Made by a program: the position numbers and the translations under genes. Below the pieces are notes generated by a model that was not told the DNA's origin, made no database searches, and was given only the letters and a program-made list of their open reading frames with translations. Of a stretch of 64,000 nucleotides of DNA, positions 1 to 7,742 are shown piece by piece (position 1 is the first letter of the stretch; each line of letters opens with the position of its first letter). Location: positions 1,696,251 through 1,760,250 of the forward strand of contig NZ_BKZV01000001.1 of NCBI RefSeq assembly GCF_008974285.1. The letters run 5' to 3'. Source of the DNA: Thermogemmatispora aurantia (lineage in GTDB: Bacteria; Chloroflexota; Ktedonobacteria; Ktedonobacterales; Ktedonobacteraceae).

Positions 1-2
1 TC

Positions 3-1484
3 GGCTGGGGCGGCTACTGGGGCTGGGACCCGGTGGAGAATGCGGCGCTCTTGCCCTGGCTGACGGCGACGGCTTTCCTGCACTCAACAATGGTACAGGA
101 GCGCCGCGGCATGCTGAAGGTCTGGAATCTGGCGCTGGTCATCGCTTCTTTCGCCCTGTCTATCTTCGGCACCTTCGAGGTGCGCAGTGGTGTCATTAGC
201 TCGGTCCATTCTTTCGCCTACTCGACCATCGGCTCCTATTTCCTGGCCTTCCTGGCGCTGGTGATCGTCTTCAGCCTGGGCCTTTTCCTGTTCCGCCTGC
301 CCCGCCTGCGCGCGGAGCAGGAGTTCGATTCGGTGGTCTCGCGCGAGGGCATCTTTCTGGTGAATAATTTGCTGCTGGTCGGGATCGCCTTCGCCACGCT
401 CTGGGGGACGCTCTTCCCGCTGATTTCAGCCGCTGTGCGTCATGAGGAGATGAGCGTCGGAGCGCCTTTCTATAATCAGGTGACTGGCCCTCTCTTCTTG
501 CTACTCCTGCTGGCAATGGGAATTGGCCCGCTCCTGGCCTGGCGCCGTACGTCATTCCAGGCATTGCGCCGCAATTTGGGTCTCCCCGCCTTGCTGGCGG
601 CTCTCTGCGCCGCCATTCTGCCTCTGCTCGGGGTCCCGTCGTTGTGGGCAAATGTGGCTTTTGCAGTCTGTAGCTTCACCGGCAGCGCGATCCTGTATGA
701 GTTATGGCGCGGGGTACGGGTACGCCACCGCCACGGCGAGTCGTACGTGCGCGCGCTGTTGATGCTCTTTGCACGCTATCGCCGCCGCTACGGAGGCTAC
801 CTGGTTCATCTCGGCCTGCTGATTCTGGCCGTCGGCGTCATTGGTTCCCACTTTTTCCAGCAACAGAGCGACGCGACCTTGAAGCCTGGCCAGCAGGTGA
901 GCATCGCCGGCTATCAGCTCGTCTATCTGGGCAACATCGAGGACTTCTATCCCGAGAAAGATGTGGTGGTAGCTCAGTTCCAGATCTGGCAACATGGTCA
1001 GCTCCTCCGCTATATCTACCCCGGGCGCCAGATCTACCATAATTTCAGCGACCAGCCGGCCAGTATGATCTCGATTACAACCTACGGGCTGACGGATCTT
1101 TACGTCTTCCTCGAAGACTGGCAGGGGGCTGCCCAGGCAACGATCCATATTTATGTGAATCCGTTGACGGTCCTGGTTTGGTTCGGCGGACTGGTCTTGA
1201 TACTGGGCGGCGTGGTCTGCTGGTGGCCGGAGCCACCCGCGCCCTTGCGCTCAGGCCGTCTGGCGCGCTCGCTCACCATCGCCGTCGCCGAGGCGACCAC
1301 GGCCTCTGACAGGCCACCTGTTCAGGCCTCGCAGGCCCTTACAGACCCCGTCACCGGGGAAGCCAGTGCGCAGGAGAAAGCTGTCGTCGCCTCAGCCCAG
1401 GCCGTTGAGCGCGCCGCAACGTCACCCACGCCTGGCCCTTCGGACTCTCGTTCAAGGGAGCCTGGAGAGGAGGTGAGCCAATGA
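3..1484 (+). CDS. ccmF: Cytochrome c maturation heme lyase subunit CcmF, C-terminal part (runs off the left edge)
   Basis: The reading frame is open from the first bases of the window, so the 5' part of the gene lies outside it. The first visible residues, GWGGYWGWDPVENA, are the tryptophan-rich WWD heme-handling signature of CcmF/CcmC proteins. Several hydrophobic segments follow, then a large soluble region (about residues 280-380) and a final membrane helix ending near LILGGVV. CcmF works with CcmH in the cytoplasmic membrane to ligate heme to the CxxCH motifs of apocytochromes c. The last 80 or so residues are a Pro/Ala-rich cytoplasmic tail of low complexity, longer than usual. The stop overlaps the start of ccmH (ATGA), which indicates translational coupling. 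Confidence 0.93.
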   Translation, partial: GWGGYWGWDPVENAALLPWLTATAFLHSTMVQERRGMLKVWNLALVIASFALSIFGTFEVRSGVISSVHSFAYSTIGSYFLAFLALVIVFSLGLFLFRLPRLRAEQEFDSVVSREGIFLVNNLLLVGIAFATLWGTLFPLISAAVRHEEMSVGAPFYNQVTGPLFLLLLLAMGIGPLLAWRRTSFQALRRNLGLPALLAALCAAILPLLGVPSLWANVAFAVCSFTGSAILYELWRGVRVRHRHGESYVRALLMLFARYRRRYGGYLVHLGLLILAVGVIGSHFFQQQSDATLKPGQQVSIAGYQLVYLGNIEDFYPEKDVVVAQFQIWQHGQLLRYIYPGRQIYHNFSDQPASMISITTYGLTDLYVFLEDWQGAAQATIHIYVNPLTVLVWFGGLVLILGGVVCWWPEPPAPLRSGRLARSLTIAVAEATTASDRPPVQASQALTDPVTGEASAQEKAVVASAQAVERAATSPTPGPSDSRSREPGEEVSQ

Positions 1485-2050
1485 GACGACTGCTGATCCG
1501 AGCGCTGGTCCCAGCAGTAGGGCTGCTGCTCGTTGTGAGCATCGCGCTCGTTTGGTGGTTTGTTTACCTCTCCCATCCAAAGACAACGACTCTGGATCAG
1601 CGGGTAGCCGAGGTGGCTTCTCAGCTGCGCTGCCCCATCTGCCAGGGCGAGTCAGTCCAGGATTCGCCTTCAGAGCTGGCGCAGCAGATGCGCGCGGTCA
1701 TTCGCCAACAGCTCCAAGAGGGCCACTCGGAGCAGGAAGTGATCCAGTACTTTGTGGATCGCTACGGGGAGACGATCCTCTGGAATCCGCCTCGCCAGGG
1801 CTTCAGTCTCCTTGTCTGGCTGATCCCGCCGGCCATGCTTCTGGGTGGCGCCGTGCTCATCTTCTTTGTCGTGCGGGAGTGGCGTCAACGCCGGGCGGCT
1901 GATTCTCTCACCGCTTCGGCTGCCGCGGAGATACAGCCCTCGGAGGCCGAGCCGGATGAGGAGCTGGAACGCTATCGCGCTGAGTTGGAGGCCGAGCTGG
2001 CCGCCGATGATCCGCTCTTCCAACCGTCGCATGCGCAGAGGGGGTACTGA
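1481..2050 (+). CDS. ccmH: Cytochrome c maturation protein CcmH (apocytochrome thiol reductase)
   Basis: This 189-residue protein has an N-terminal membrane anchor (about residues 8-30), then the family signature LRCPICQGE with the two redox cysteines, the conserved helix containing DSPSELAQQMR, and YGETILWNPP, followed by a second membrane helix. CcmH proteins keep the apocytochrome CxxCH cysteines reduced and present them to CcmF. The start is supported by a strong AGGAGG upstream and by the 4-base overlap with ccmF. A charged Glu-rich tail of about 50 residues follows the second helix. Its stop overlaps the next start (TGATG). Confidence 0.93.
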   Translation: MRRLLIRALVPAVGLLLVVSIALVWWFVYLSHPKTTTLDQRVAEVASQLRCPICQGESVQDSPSELAQQMRAVIRQQLQEGHSEQEVIQYFVDRYGETILWNPPRQGFSLLVWLIPPAMLLGGAVLIFFVVREWRQRRAADSLTASAAAEIQPSEAEPDEELERYRAELEAELAADDPLFQPSHAQRGY

Positions 2051-2445
2051 TGATCTTCCCTGGTTCGCCGCTGGCTCTGCTGCTAGCTGTCCCGCTCGGG
2101 CTGCTGGCCCTGGCCCTGGTGCTCTACCCGCTGGTAAGACCGGCAGGCCGCCAAGCAGGCGTCTCCGCTGAAGCAGGGAGAGAGTTGGCCGGGGCTGCCC
2201 CACTGCCGCTGGCTCCGTCTGAAGAGGAGACAGCAGCGCGTGCTGCCCTCCATGAGGTGGAGCTGGAATATCAACTTGGCAATTTGACGGAAAGTGATTA
2301 CCGCTCCTTGCGGGAGCGCTATCTGCGGCGCGCGCTGCTCGCTATCAAGGAGCGCCATACACGCGAAAAGGAACTCGATGCCCTGATTGAAGAGCGATTG
2401 CGCCTGTTGAGGGAGGAAGATGTCGGAAGAAGCAACGGTGTCTAG
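2050..2445 (+). CDS. Small membrane-anchored protein of the ccm operon, CcmI-like N-terminal module
   Basis: The 131-residue product has one N-terminal membrane helix (about residues 9-27), a Gly/Ala-rich linker and a charged helical C-terminal half with ELEYQLGNLTESDYRSLRE. That half looks like the short GxLxxxDYxxLR helical module found in CcmI-type proteins and SHOCT-like domains. Its position directly after ccmH, where ccmI often sits, and the overlapping start codon suggest a role as apocytochrome chaperone or scaffold for CcmF/H. This is inference, since the TPR domain of true CcmI is missing. The next gene begins 26 bases before this one ends. Confidence 0.6.
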   Translation: MIFPGSPLALLLAVPLGLLALALVLYPLVRPAGRQAGVSAEAGRELAGAAPLPLAPSEEETAARAALHEVELEYQLGNLTESDYRSLRERYLRRALLAIKERHTREKELDALIEERLRLLREEDVGRSNGV

Positions 2446-3832
2446 TGGTGGGCCTGCCGTTGGTCGCCTTATTTTGACTTTGACGATATTTCTGTTATCG
2501 CTCCTTGCGCTGCTCTGGCTCCTGATATCAGTAGCTCCAACGCAGGCAGCGAGCGGCGCCGGCACGGGCACGATCCGCGGTCATCTGGTCAATGGAACCC
2601 ATAACAATGCGCCGGTAGCGGGACAAAGTGTGACGCTGCAGATGGCGCAGGACGGCTCGGCCCGCGATCTGACTACGCTCAAGACTGATAGCCAGGGGGC
2701 TTTTCTCTTCACCGGCCTGGCCACTGCCAGCACGGTCAAGTATGCGGTCTATACCCGCTACCAGGGGGCTCAGTACGTCTCTGACCTGGTCGACCTCAGT
2801 AAACAGGCGGTACAGCAGATCGAGCTAACAGTCTACGATGCTACCAGCAGTAGCGCGGATCTGGCTGTGGTCCAGGCTACGATTCTGATTCATGAGCCGG
2901 ATGCCAGCAAGGGGACGTTCACGGTTTCGGAGATCTACTTTTTCCAGAACGTGGGGAAGACGACCTATGTGGGGTCGCTGAACGCCAGCCAGGGACGCCC
3001 TAATGCTCTGCTCTTCTCGCTGCCCCAGGGAGCACGCAACGTGGCCCTGGACCAGGGTTTTAACAGCGTCGAGGCCATTCAGGTCGCAGGTGGCTTCGCC
3101 AGCGATGCGGCGGTGCCTCCAGGCGAGACACAATTTTCTTTCTCATTCGAGGTGCCCTATCAGAGCACCAGCTATGATTTTGCCTATACGTTCTTCTATC
3201 CAACGGTTCAGCTCTCGGTCTTGACGCCACCTGCCCTGCAGGCCAGCTCGGGAGCCTTGTCCTCCAAGGGGTTGATGACAGCGAATAGCCACCCCTACCT
3301 GCTGTTGCAGAACCAGAATTTCCGCAGCGGCGACCAGGTTCATGTCAGGCTGCAGGGTCTGCCACTGGGCAGCAGTCAGAGCCAACACCAGGGGTTGTTC
3401 CTGGTTCCAACCTGGGTCTGGCTGGTCGGGGGCGTGCTGGTGATGCTGGCGATCATTGTGCTATCCTCGCTGCTCTATCATCTCTTCCAGCGCTGGCGCG
3501 AGAGCAAGCCTCGGGGGCGCCAGCATGCCCAGAAGCGCCCTGCTCATACGCAGGCTGAGCCAGAGGCAATACACACCCGTGGCAAGGCCGACGCCGGGAG
3601 CAGCGAGCAGGATCGCCTCTTGCACCAGTTGCTGGAGCTGGATAAGGCTTTCGAGGAGGGACGGCTCAAGAAGACGGAGTATACCGAGGAACGCGCCAGG
3701 ATTAAGGAGCGTCTGCGCGTTCTGCTGAGTCTTGAGCAGGAAAAAGAGCACCGCCGTGGAGCGAAGGAGCGCCAGACCGCGGGGAGTTCGCGCTCGCCTT
3801 CCAATGCCAAACGTCGGTCAGGGAAAAGCTGA
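2420..3832 (+). CDS. Membrane-anchored protein with carboxypeptidase-regulatory-like domain inside the ccm operon
   Basis: The 470-residue product starts with a membrane helix (about residues 17-38). It continues with an Ig-like carboxypeptidase regulatory fold (about 48-130, TIRGHLVNGT ... GAFLFTGL) and a beta-rich exported region to about residue 325. A second helix follows (about 333-355), then a charged cytoplasmic tail whose EEGRLKKTEYTEERARIKERL resembles the GxLxxxEYxxxR module of the preceding gene. The topology suggests an extracytoplasmic sensor or scaffold. The start is preceded by GGAGG and overlaps the upstream gene. No enzymatic motif is visible. Its place between ccmH and ccmA implies a part in cytochrome c or heme handling, but the exact function is unknown. 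Confidence 0.6.
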   Translation: MSEEATVSSGGPAVGRLILTLTIFLLSLLALLWLLISVAPTQAASGAGTGTIRGHLVNGTHNNAPVAGQSVTLQMAQDGSARDLTTLKTDSQGAFLFTGLATASTVKYAVYTRYQGAQYVSDLVDLSKQAVQQIELTVYDATSSSADLAVVQATILIHEPDASKGTFTVSEIYFFQNVGKTTYVGSLNASQGRPNALLFSLPQGARNVALDQGFNSVEAIQVAGGFASDAAVPPGETQFSFSFEVPYQSTSYDFAYTFFYPTVQLSVLTPPALQASSGALSSKGLMTANSHPYLLLQNQNFRSGDQVHVRLQGLPLGSSQSQHQGLFLVPTWVWLVGGVLVMLAIIVLSSLLYHLFQRWRESKPRGRQHAQKRPAHTQAEPEAIHTRGKADAGSSEQDRLLHQLLELDKAFEEGRLKKTEYTEERARIKERLRVLLSLEQEKEHRRGAKERQTAGSSRSPSNAKRRSGKS

Positions 3833-3933
3833 AGCGCGGCCACCACGCGAGACCAGACACTGGCGCTGACTGGCCAGGCTGCTGCAGAGAGCAGGCGCTA
3901 GAGGCTTACGATTAAGAAGAGAAGCGGAGTGGG

Positions 3934-4758
3934 ATGACATACATAGGTAGCGATGAGCGAGCAAGCAAGCGACGGCCTGATCCGACCTGTACAGAGGGGT
4001 CTTCGCTGGCTCAAGCAGCCAGAAGGCAGGAGACGTCTCCCCGGCCAGAGGCGGAGCGGCCTTTTGTGGAGATCCAGGGGCTGAGGAAGAGTTTCGCCTT
4101 TCGCCCCGTGCTCCGCGGGATCGATCTGAGCCTGCGGGCCGGCGAGCGGCTTGCTTTGCTAGGCGCCAACGGAGCTGGCAAAACGACGCTCCTGCGTATC
4201 CTGGCCTGTCTGACGCGTCCTACAGCAGGTCAAGCCCTGGTGGCGGGCCTGGACTGTGTGCACGAGGCCCAGGAGGTACGGCGGCTGGTGGGCTTCGTGG
4301 CGCATCAACCCTATCTTTATGAGGAGCTGACAGCGCTGGAAAACCTGCTCTTCTTCGCGCGCATGTATGGGGTAGCAAGAGGACGCGAGCGCGCACTCTT
4401 GCTGCTAGAGCGGGTCGGTCTGGCGCGGCGTGCCCGTGACCGCGTTGGCTCGCTCTCGCGCGGCCAGCTGCAACGCCTGGCCCTGGCTCGCGCTTTGCTG
4501 CATGGGCCGCGCCTGCTCCTGCTGGATGAGGCTGAAACAGGGCTGGATGAAGCTGGCACGGCCCTCCTGTCTACGTTGCTGGCCGAGCATATGGCTGAAG
4601 GCGGAACGCTGATTCTGACAACCCATCGGCCCGAGTTTGCTCTGCAGCAGGCAGATCGCCTGGTGATGCTCAAAGGTGGGCGGATCGTCTATCACGAGGC
4701 CGTGGCGGGCCTGGAGCTGGCACAGGTGCGCCGGGCCTATCAGGAGGTGGTTGGCTGA
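3934..4758 (+). CDS. ccmA: Heme exporter ATP-binding protein CcmA
   Basis: This ABC ATPase of 274 residues carries Walker A GANGAGKTT (about residues 79-87), signature LSRGQLQRLALARAL and Walker B LLLLDEAETGLD, then the switch histidine in LTTHRPE. In System I, CcmA pairs with CcmB and CcmC to release holo-CcmE from the heme-loading complex. About 45 residues of polar, low-complexity sequence precede the ABC domain, so the true start could lie downstream. The assignment to CcmA rather than a generic ABC ATPase rests on the adjacent ccmB and ccmC. Its stop overlaps the ccmB start. Confidence 0.88.
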   Translation: MTYIGSDERASKRRPDPTCTEGSSLAQAARRQETSPRPEAERPFVEIQGLRKSFAFRPVLRGIDLSLRAGERLALLGANGAGKTTLLRILACLTRPTAGQALVAGLDCVHEAQEVRRLVGFVAHQPYLYEELTALENLLFFARMYGVARGRERALLLLERVGLARRARDRVGSLSRGQLQRLALARALLHGPRLLLLDEAETGLDEAGTALLSTLLAEHMAEGGTLILTTHRPEFALQQADRLVMLKGGRIVYHEAVAGLELAQVRRAYQEVVG

Positions 4759-5444
4759 TGAGTACGTTGAGCACTCTGCGTCTTTTTTGCAGCCAGGTGC
4801 TGGCGATTCTTGGCAAAGATATCCGCTACGAGTTGCGCAGCAAGCAAACCTGGCTGGGCATGGGCCTCTTCGCCCTGCTGGTCTTTGTGATCTTTAATTT
4901 CGCCTTTGATCTGCGCGTTGAGAATCGGGCGGCTGTGGCTCCCGGTGCCCTCTGGGTGGCCTTCGTCTTCGCAAGCCTGCTCGGCCTGGGACGCACTATT
5001 GCCGCTGAGCGCGAGGGTGGCTCTCTGGATCGCTTGCTGCTCTGTCCAGTAGATCGCCGCGCTATCTACCTGGCGAAGTTGCTCGGCAACCTGCTCTTCA
5101 TCGGCATCGTTGAACTGGTTGCCCTGCCAATCTTCGCCGCTCTCTTCTCGGTTCCTCTCTTCAGTGGCGAGCTGTTCCCGATCGTCCTGCTCGGCACCCT
5201 CGGCGTGGCCATCATCGGCACTCTCTTTTCGGCAATGACTGCCGCCACGCGCGCGCGCGAGTTGCTGCTGCCGCTGTTAGTCTTTCCGCTGATTGTGCCA
5301 GTCGTGATCGCTGCAGTGCGGGCCACAGGGGCGCTGATGATCACGGCTCCTGACGAGCCTCCCTGGCTGGGACTGCTGGCCGCCTTCGACGTGATCTTTT
5401 TAAGCCTGGCACTCCTGACCTTCTCCTATGTGATTGAGGAGTAA
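4758..5444 (+). CDS. ccmB: Heme exporter membrane protein CcmB
   Basis: The 228-residue protein has six predicted membrane helices and the typical CcmB beginning, a short cytoplasmic helix with KDIRYELRSKQ followed by the first helix. AAEREGGSLDRLLLCPVDR is a cytoplasmic loop conserved in this family (coupling helix). It forms the membrane part of the CcmAB transporter in the cytochrome c maturation system. The start ATG overlaps the ccmA stop, consistent with stoichiometric expression. Confidence 0.9.
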   Translation: MSTLSTLRLFCSQVLAILGKDIRYELRSKQTWLGMGLFALLVFVIFNFAFDLRVENRAAVAPGALWVAFVFASLLGLGRTIAAEREGGSLDRLLLCPVDRRAIYLAKLLGNLLFIGIVELVALPIFAALFSVPLFSGELFPIVLLGTLGVAIIGTLFSAMTAATRARELLLPLLVFPLIVPVVIAAVRATGALMITAPDEPPWLGLLAAFDVIFLSLALLTFSYVIEE

Positions 5445-5490
5445 ACGAAGCGTGAGTAAGCTGTTGTTGTCGTTGTTGCTGACGAGGGAT

Positions 5491-5509
5491 GGCGGGCCGG
5501 CAGCCCGCC
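5491..5509 (+). promoter_or_regulatory. Stem-loop immediately upstream of the ccmC ribosome binding site
   Basis: GGCGGGC and GCCCGCC form a perfect 7-bp stem with a 5-base loop. It ends one base before the AGGAGG at 5510-5515 that serves ccmC. It may separate ccmB and ccmC messages or modulate translation. There is no T-run, so termination is unlikely. Confidence 0.4.
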
Positions 5510-5527
5510 AGGAGGAAAACGGCACGT

Positions 5528-6271
5528 ATGGCTGTGATCAATAAGACAGGCGCGCCCCTTCAGGAGGCCGCGGCACCGGTGAGAAGGCCCTCCTTGCCCC
5601 TTGCCTCGCTGCTGCTAGGTGCTCTGGCATTTGCGGGCATGATGATCTCTATCTGGGCGATCTTTCTCTATGCCCCCACAGATGCTATCGAGGGCCTCTC
5701 ACAGCGTATTTTCTACTTTCATGTGCCGGTGGCCTGGCTGGCCATGCTCTCATTCGTGATTGTGGCCCTGGGAGGGGCTATCTATCTGTGGCGTGAAGAC
5801 GAGCGCTGGGACTGGCTGGCACTGGCTGCAGCAGAGGCCGGCGCAATCTTTACGACGCTGACGCTGGTGACTGGCTCACTCTGGGGCCGCGCGACCTGGG
5901 GCACCTGGTGGACCTGGGACGCTCGCCTGACGACGAGCCTGATTCTCTGGTTCCTCTATATCGCTTATCTGATGCTGCGCAGCTACCTTGGCAAAACGTC
6001 CACGAGTGCGCGCGCCGGCGCGGTGCTGGCAATCCTGGGCGTGATCGATGTCCCTATCATCTATGAATCGGTAAACTGGTGGCGTACCCTTCACCCAGCC
6101 GCGGAGATCGGTACCCCTGGTGCCCTCCCCCCCGCGGTCGTGCTGGTCCTGATGCTCTCCCTGATCAGCTTCACGCTCTTTTACTGCGTGCTGCTGATCC
6201 AACTCTATCAGCTGGTGCGTCTCCAACATCTGACGTCGCGGCTGCGCGCCCGTCTGCAGGTAGTCGATTGA
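5528..6271 (+). CDS. ccmC: Heme handling membrane protein CcmC
   Basis: The protein has six membrane helices and the family signature GTWWTWDARLT (tryptophan-rich heme-binding loop), plus the conserved histidine region RIFYFHVPVAW. CcmC binds heme and presents it to the chaperone CcmE. I chose the ATG at 5528 because it follows AGGAGG at 5510-5515. The upstream in-frame ATG at 5489 has no usable site, since the GAGGG there touches the start codon. That gives 247 residues, the normal size. ccmE itself and the thioredoxin-like ccmG are not in the window and may lie to the left. Confidence 0.93.
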   Translation: MAVINKTGAPLQEAAAPVRRPSLPLASLLLGALAFAGMMISIWAIFLYAPTDAIEGLSQRIFYFHVPVAWLAMLSFVIVALGGAIYLWREDERWDWLALAAAEAGAIFTTLTLVTGSLWGRATWGTWWTWDARLTTSLILWFLYIAYLMLRSYLGKTSTSARAGAVLAILGVIDVPIIYESVNWWRTLHPAAEIGTPGALPPAVVLVLMLSLISFTLFYCVLLIQLYQLVRLQHLTSRLRARLQVVD

Positions 6272-6376
6272 TAATAACCAGAGGAAGGTGCAAAGCGTCG
6301 ATGATGTCGGCCCACGCTGCGGCCCGCTGCCTGTCCGGCACGGAGCCAGCGTCGAGGAAGAGGAGGTACTGACAAC

Positions 6377-6523
6377 ATGGTGTATATGGTCATCGCCTAC
6401 GCCCTGGTATGGGCCGGGCTGTTCGCCTATCTGGCCTTCATCGCGCTGCGCATTCGCGCGGTGCGCACCGAGCTGGCAGCGGTTGAGGAGCTGGTGCGTG
6501 AGCACGAAGCGCGACAGGAGTAG
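6377..6523 (+). CDS. ccmD: Small CcmD-like heme exporter subunit (48 residues)
   Basis: A 48-residue frame begins MVYMVIAYALVWAGLFAYLA, a single membrane helix, and continues with a charged helix (RAVRTELAAVEELVREH). This is the topology of CcmD, the small stabiliser of the CcmABC complex. AGGAGGT at 6361-6367 lies at ideal distance from the ATG. Its position directly after ccmC is where ccmD is expected. CcmD sequences are poorly conserved, so the call rests on size, topology and context. Confidence 0.8.
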   Translation: MVYMVIAYALVWAGLFAYLAFIALRIRAVRTELAAVEELVREHEARQE

Positions 6524-6641
6524 CCGCCACGCTATCAGACGTGGAGAGAGGCATGACCTGCCTGAGTTAAGGGGCCAGGTCCCTCTTGCCTTTCCTTTGT
6601 GATATGATCTTTGGCATAGATTGTTCAGGAGAAACAGAATA

Positions 6642-7136
6642 ATGGCAGCAATGGAGAGAAACCTCGAAGAGCCTGGTCAGCAGCCGCCGGCGTCGTCCCC
6701 TGCCCCCCTGAAGACGACGCCTGGCTACGTGGCCAACCTGGTAGTTGGGGATGTACTCGTCTTTCTACTGTTTGCTTTCGTCGGCTTGACGAGCCATCAT
6801 GAGTTGAACGGCGGGGTCCTTCTTGCTCAAATCGTGACGGTGGCTCTGCCTTTCATGCTGGGCTGGTTCCTGGTCGCCCCCTGGCTGGGAGTCTATCGTC
6901 GCAAGTTGGAGACGAGCACGCGCCTCATGACGTTCTATACGCTGCGCGCCTGGATCATCTCCTGGCCGGTGGCAATGGGAATGCGCTGGCTCTTCGTCGA
7001 GCGCCAGCATCCTGTCCCCCTCGATGCTTTCCTGACATTCTCGCTGGTGGTCTTCTTCACTGTCCTGGTGCTCCTGATGGTCTGGCGCTGGCCATTCGCC
7101 TGGTATCGGAGCGGACGGACCCGTGGTCTTCACTAG
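6642..7136 (+). CDS. DUF3054 family integral membrane protein
   Basis: The protein has about 164 residues and four membrane helices (PGYVANLVVGDVLVFLLFAF, then GGVLLAQIVTVALPFMLGWF, and two more). The first helix with the GDxxVF pattern, the second ending in GWFLVAPWLGVY and a helix with WRW near the C-terminus match the DUF3054 family, whose function is unknown. The ATG at 6642 is preferred over the TTG at 6621 because AGGAG lies at 6627-6631. A TATGAT element at about 6603 could be the -10 of its promoter but no good -35 is seen. Confidence 0.75.
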   Translation: MAAMERNLEEPGQQPPASSPAPLKTTPGYVANLVVGDVLVFLLFAFVGLTSHHELNGGVLLAQIVTVALPFMLGWFLVAPWLGVYRRKLETSTRLMTFYTLRAWIISWPVAMGMRWLFVERQHPVPLDAFLTFSLVVFFTVLVLLMVWRWPFAWYRSGRTRGLH

Positions 7137-7742
7137 CCGCCAGCAGGGGCAGAGCTGACTGGACAGTGGAAGGAAGCCTGTGCTCGTCAAGAGATCCCAC
7201 AACACACTCGCTTCTTCCTCTCTGCCCTGCCTGGCAAGGGCGTCTGTCTGTCTTGTCTGTCTCTGGCTCTCCCCCAGATTTACCAGCCCACTGGCTTCCA
7301 GCAGGCGTCTATTGCAATCTCGGAGACGATGCGCTATCCTCTCCGAAAGGAGGGTGGGGCACACACTCGTACTCATTGACGATTCGTTCGTTCATCACCG
7401 CAAGTAGACCCTGGCCCGACTTAGACTGTGGCCGGACACGATCCGGCCAGTGAAGCGACCCCCTTCCCTTCACCAGCCGCCGCAGTCGCGCCGTGAGCGC
7501 AGCAAACTGAGGTAGGCAGATGGCAACGAGGCAGGTAGCTTGATTGATCGCGTGGTCTGGTGGATCAAGAGCTGGATAGCTGGATGAGTTGACCCCGGAA
7601 AGAGCGGCGGGTTGTCCGACCGACCTCAGTGCAGCCAGGCAAGGCTGAGGGCACAGGGGCGTTCGCTCATTCGCCTGTTTTTATCCAGCGGCAGTCATCA
7701 ACCAGTCTCAGAGAAGAGAAGACAAGAGGAGAGAAGAGCGCC
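7137..7742. other. Intergenic region, about 600 bases, with one perfect stem-loop
   Basis: No convincing gene is present. The short open frames here are of odd composition (Ser/Pro/Arg-rich) and have no ribosome binding sites. The clearest structure is the hairpin at 7429-7449. The last 60 bases are purine-rich (AGAAGAGAAGACAAGAGG), providing a weak ribosome binding site for the next gene. Confidence 0.6.
7429..7449 (+). terminator. Perfect stem-loop, possible terminator of the DUF3054 transcript
   Basis: TGGCCGGA and TCCGGCCA pair exactly around a 5-base loop. No T-run follows on either strand, so this is a structured element whose role as terminator is uncertain. Confidence 0.35.

Noticed and set aside
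6572..6587. CCAGGTCCCTCTTG shared between 6574-6587 and 43779-43792
   Set aside because: A shared 14-mer is expected by chance several times in a window of this size, and the surroundings differ.
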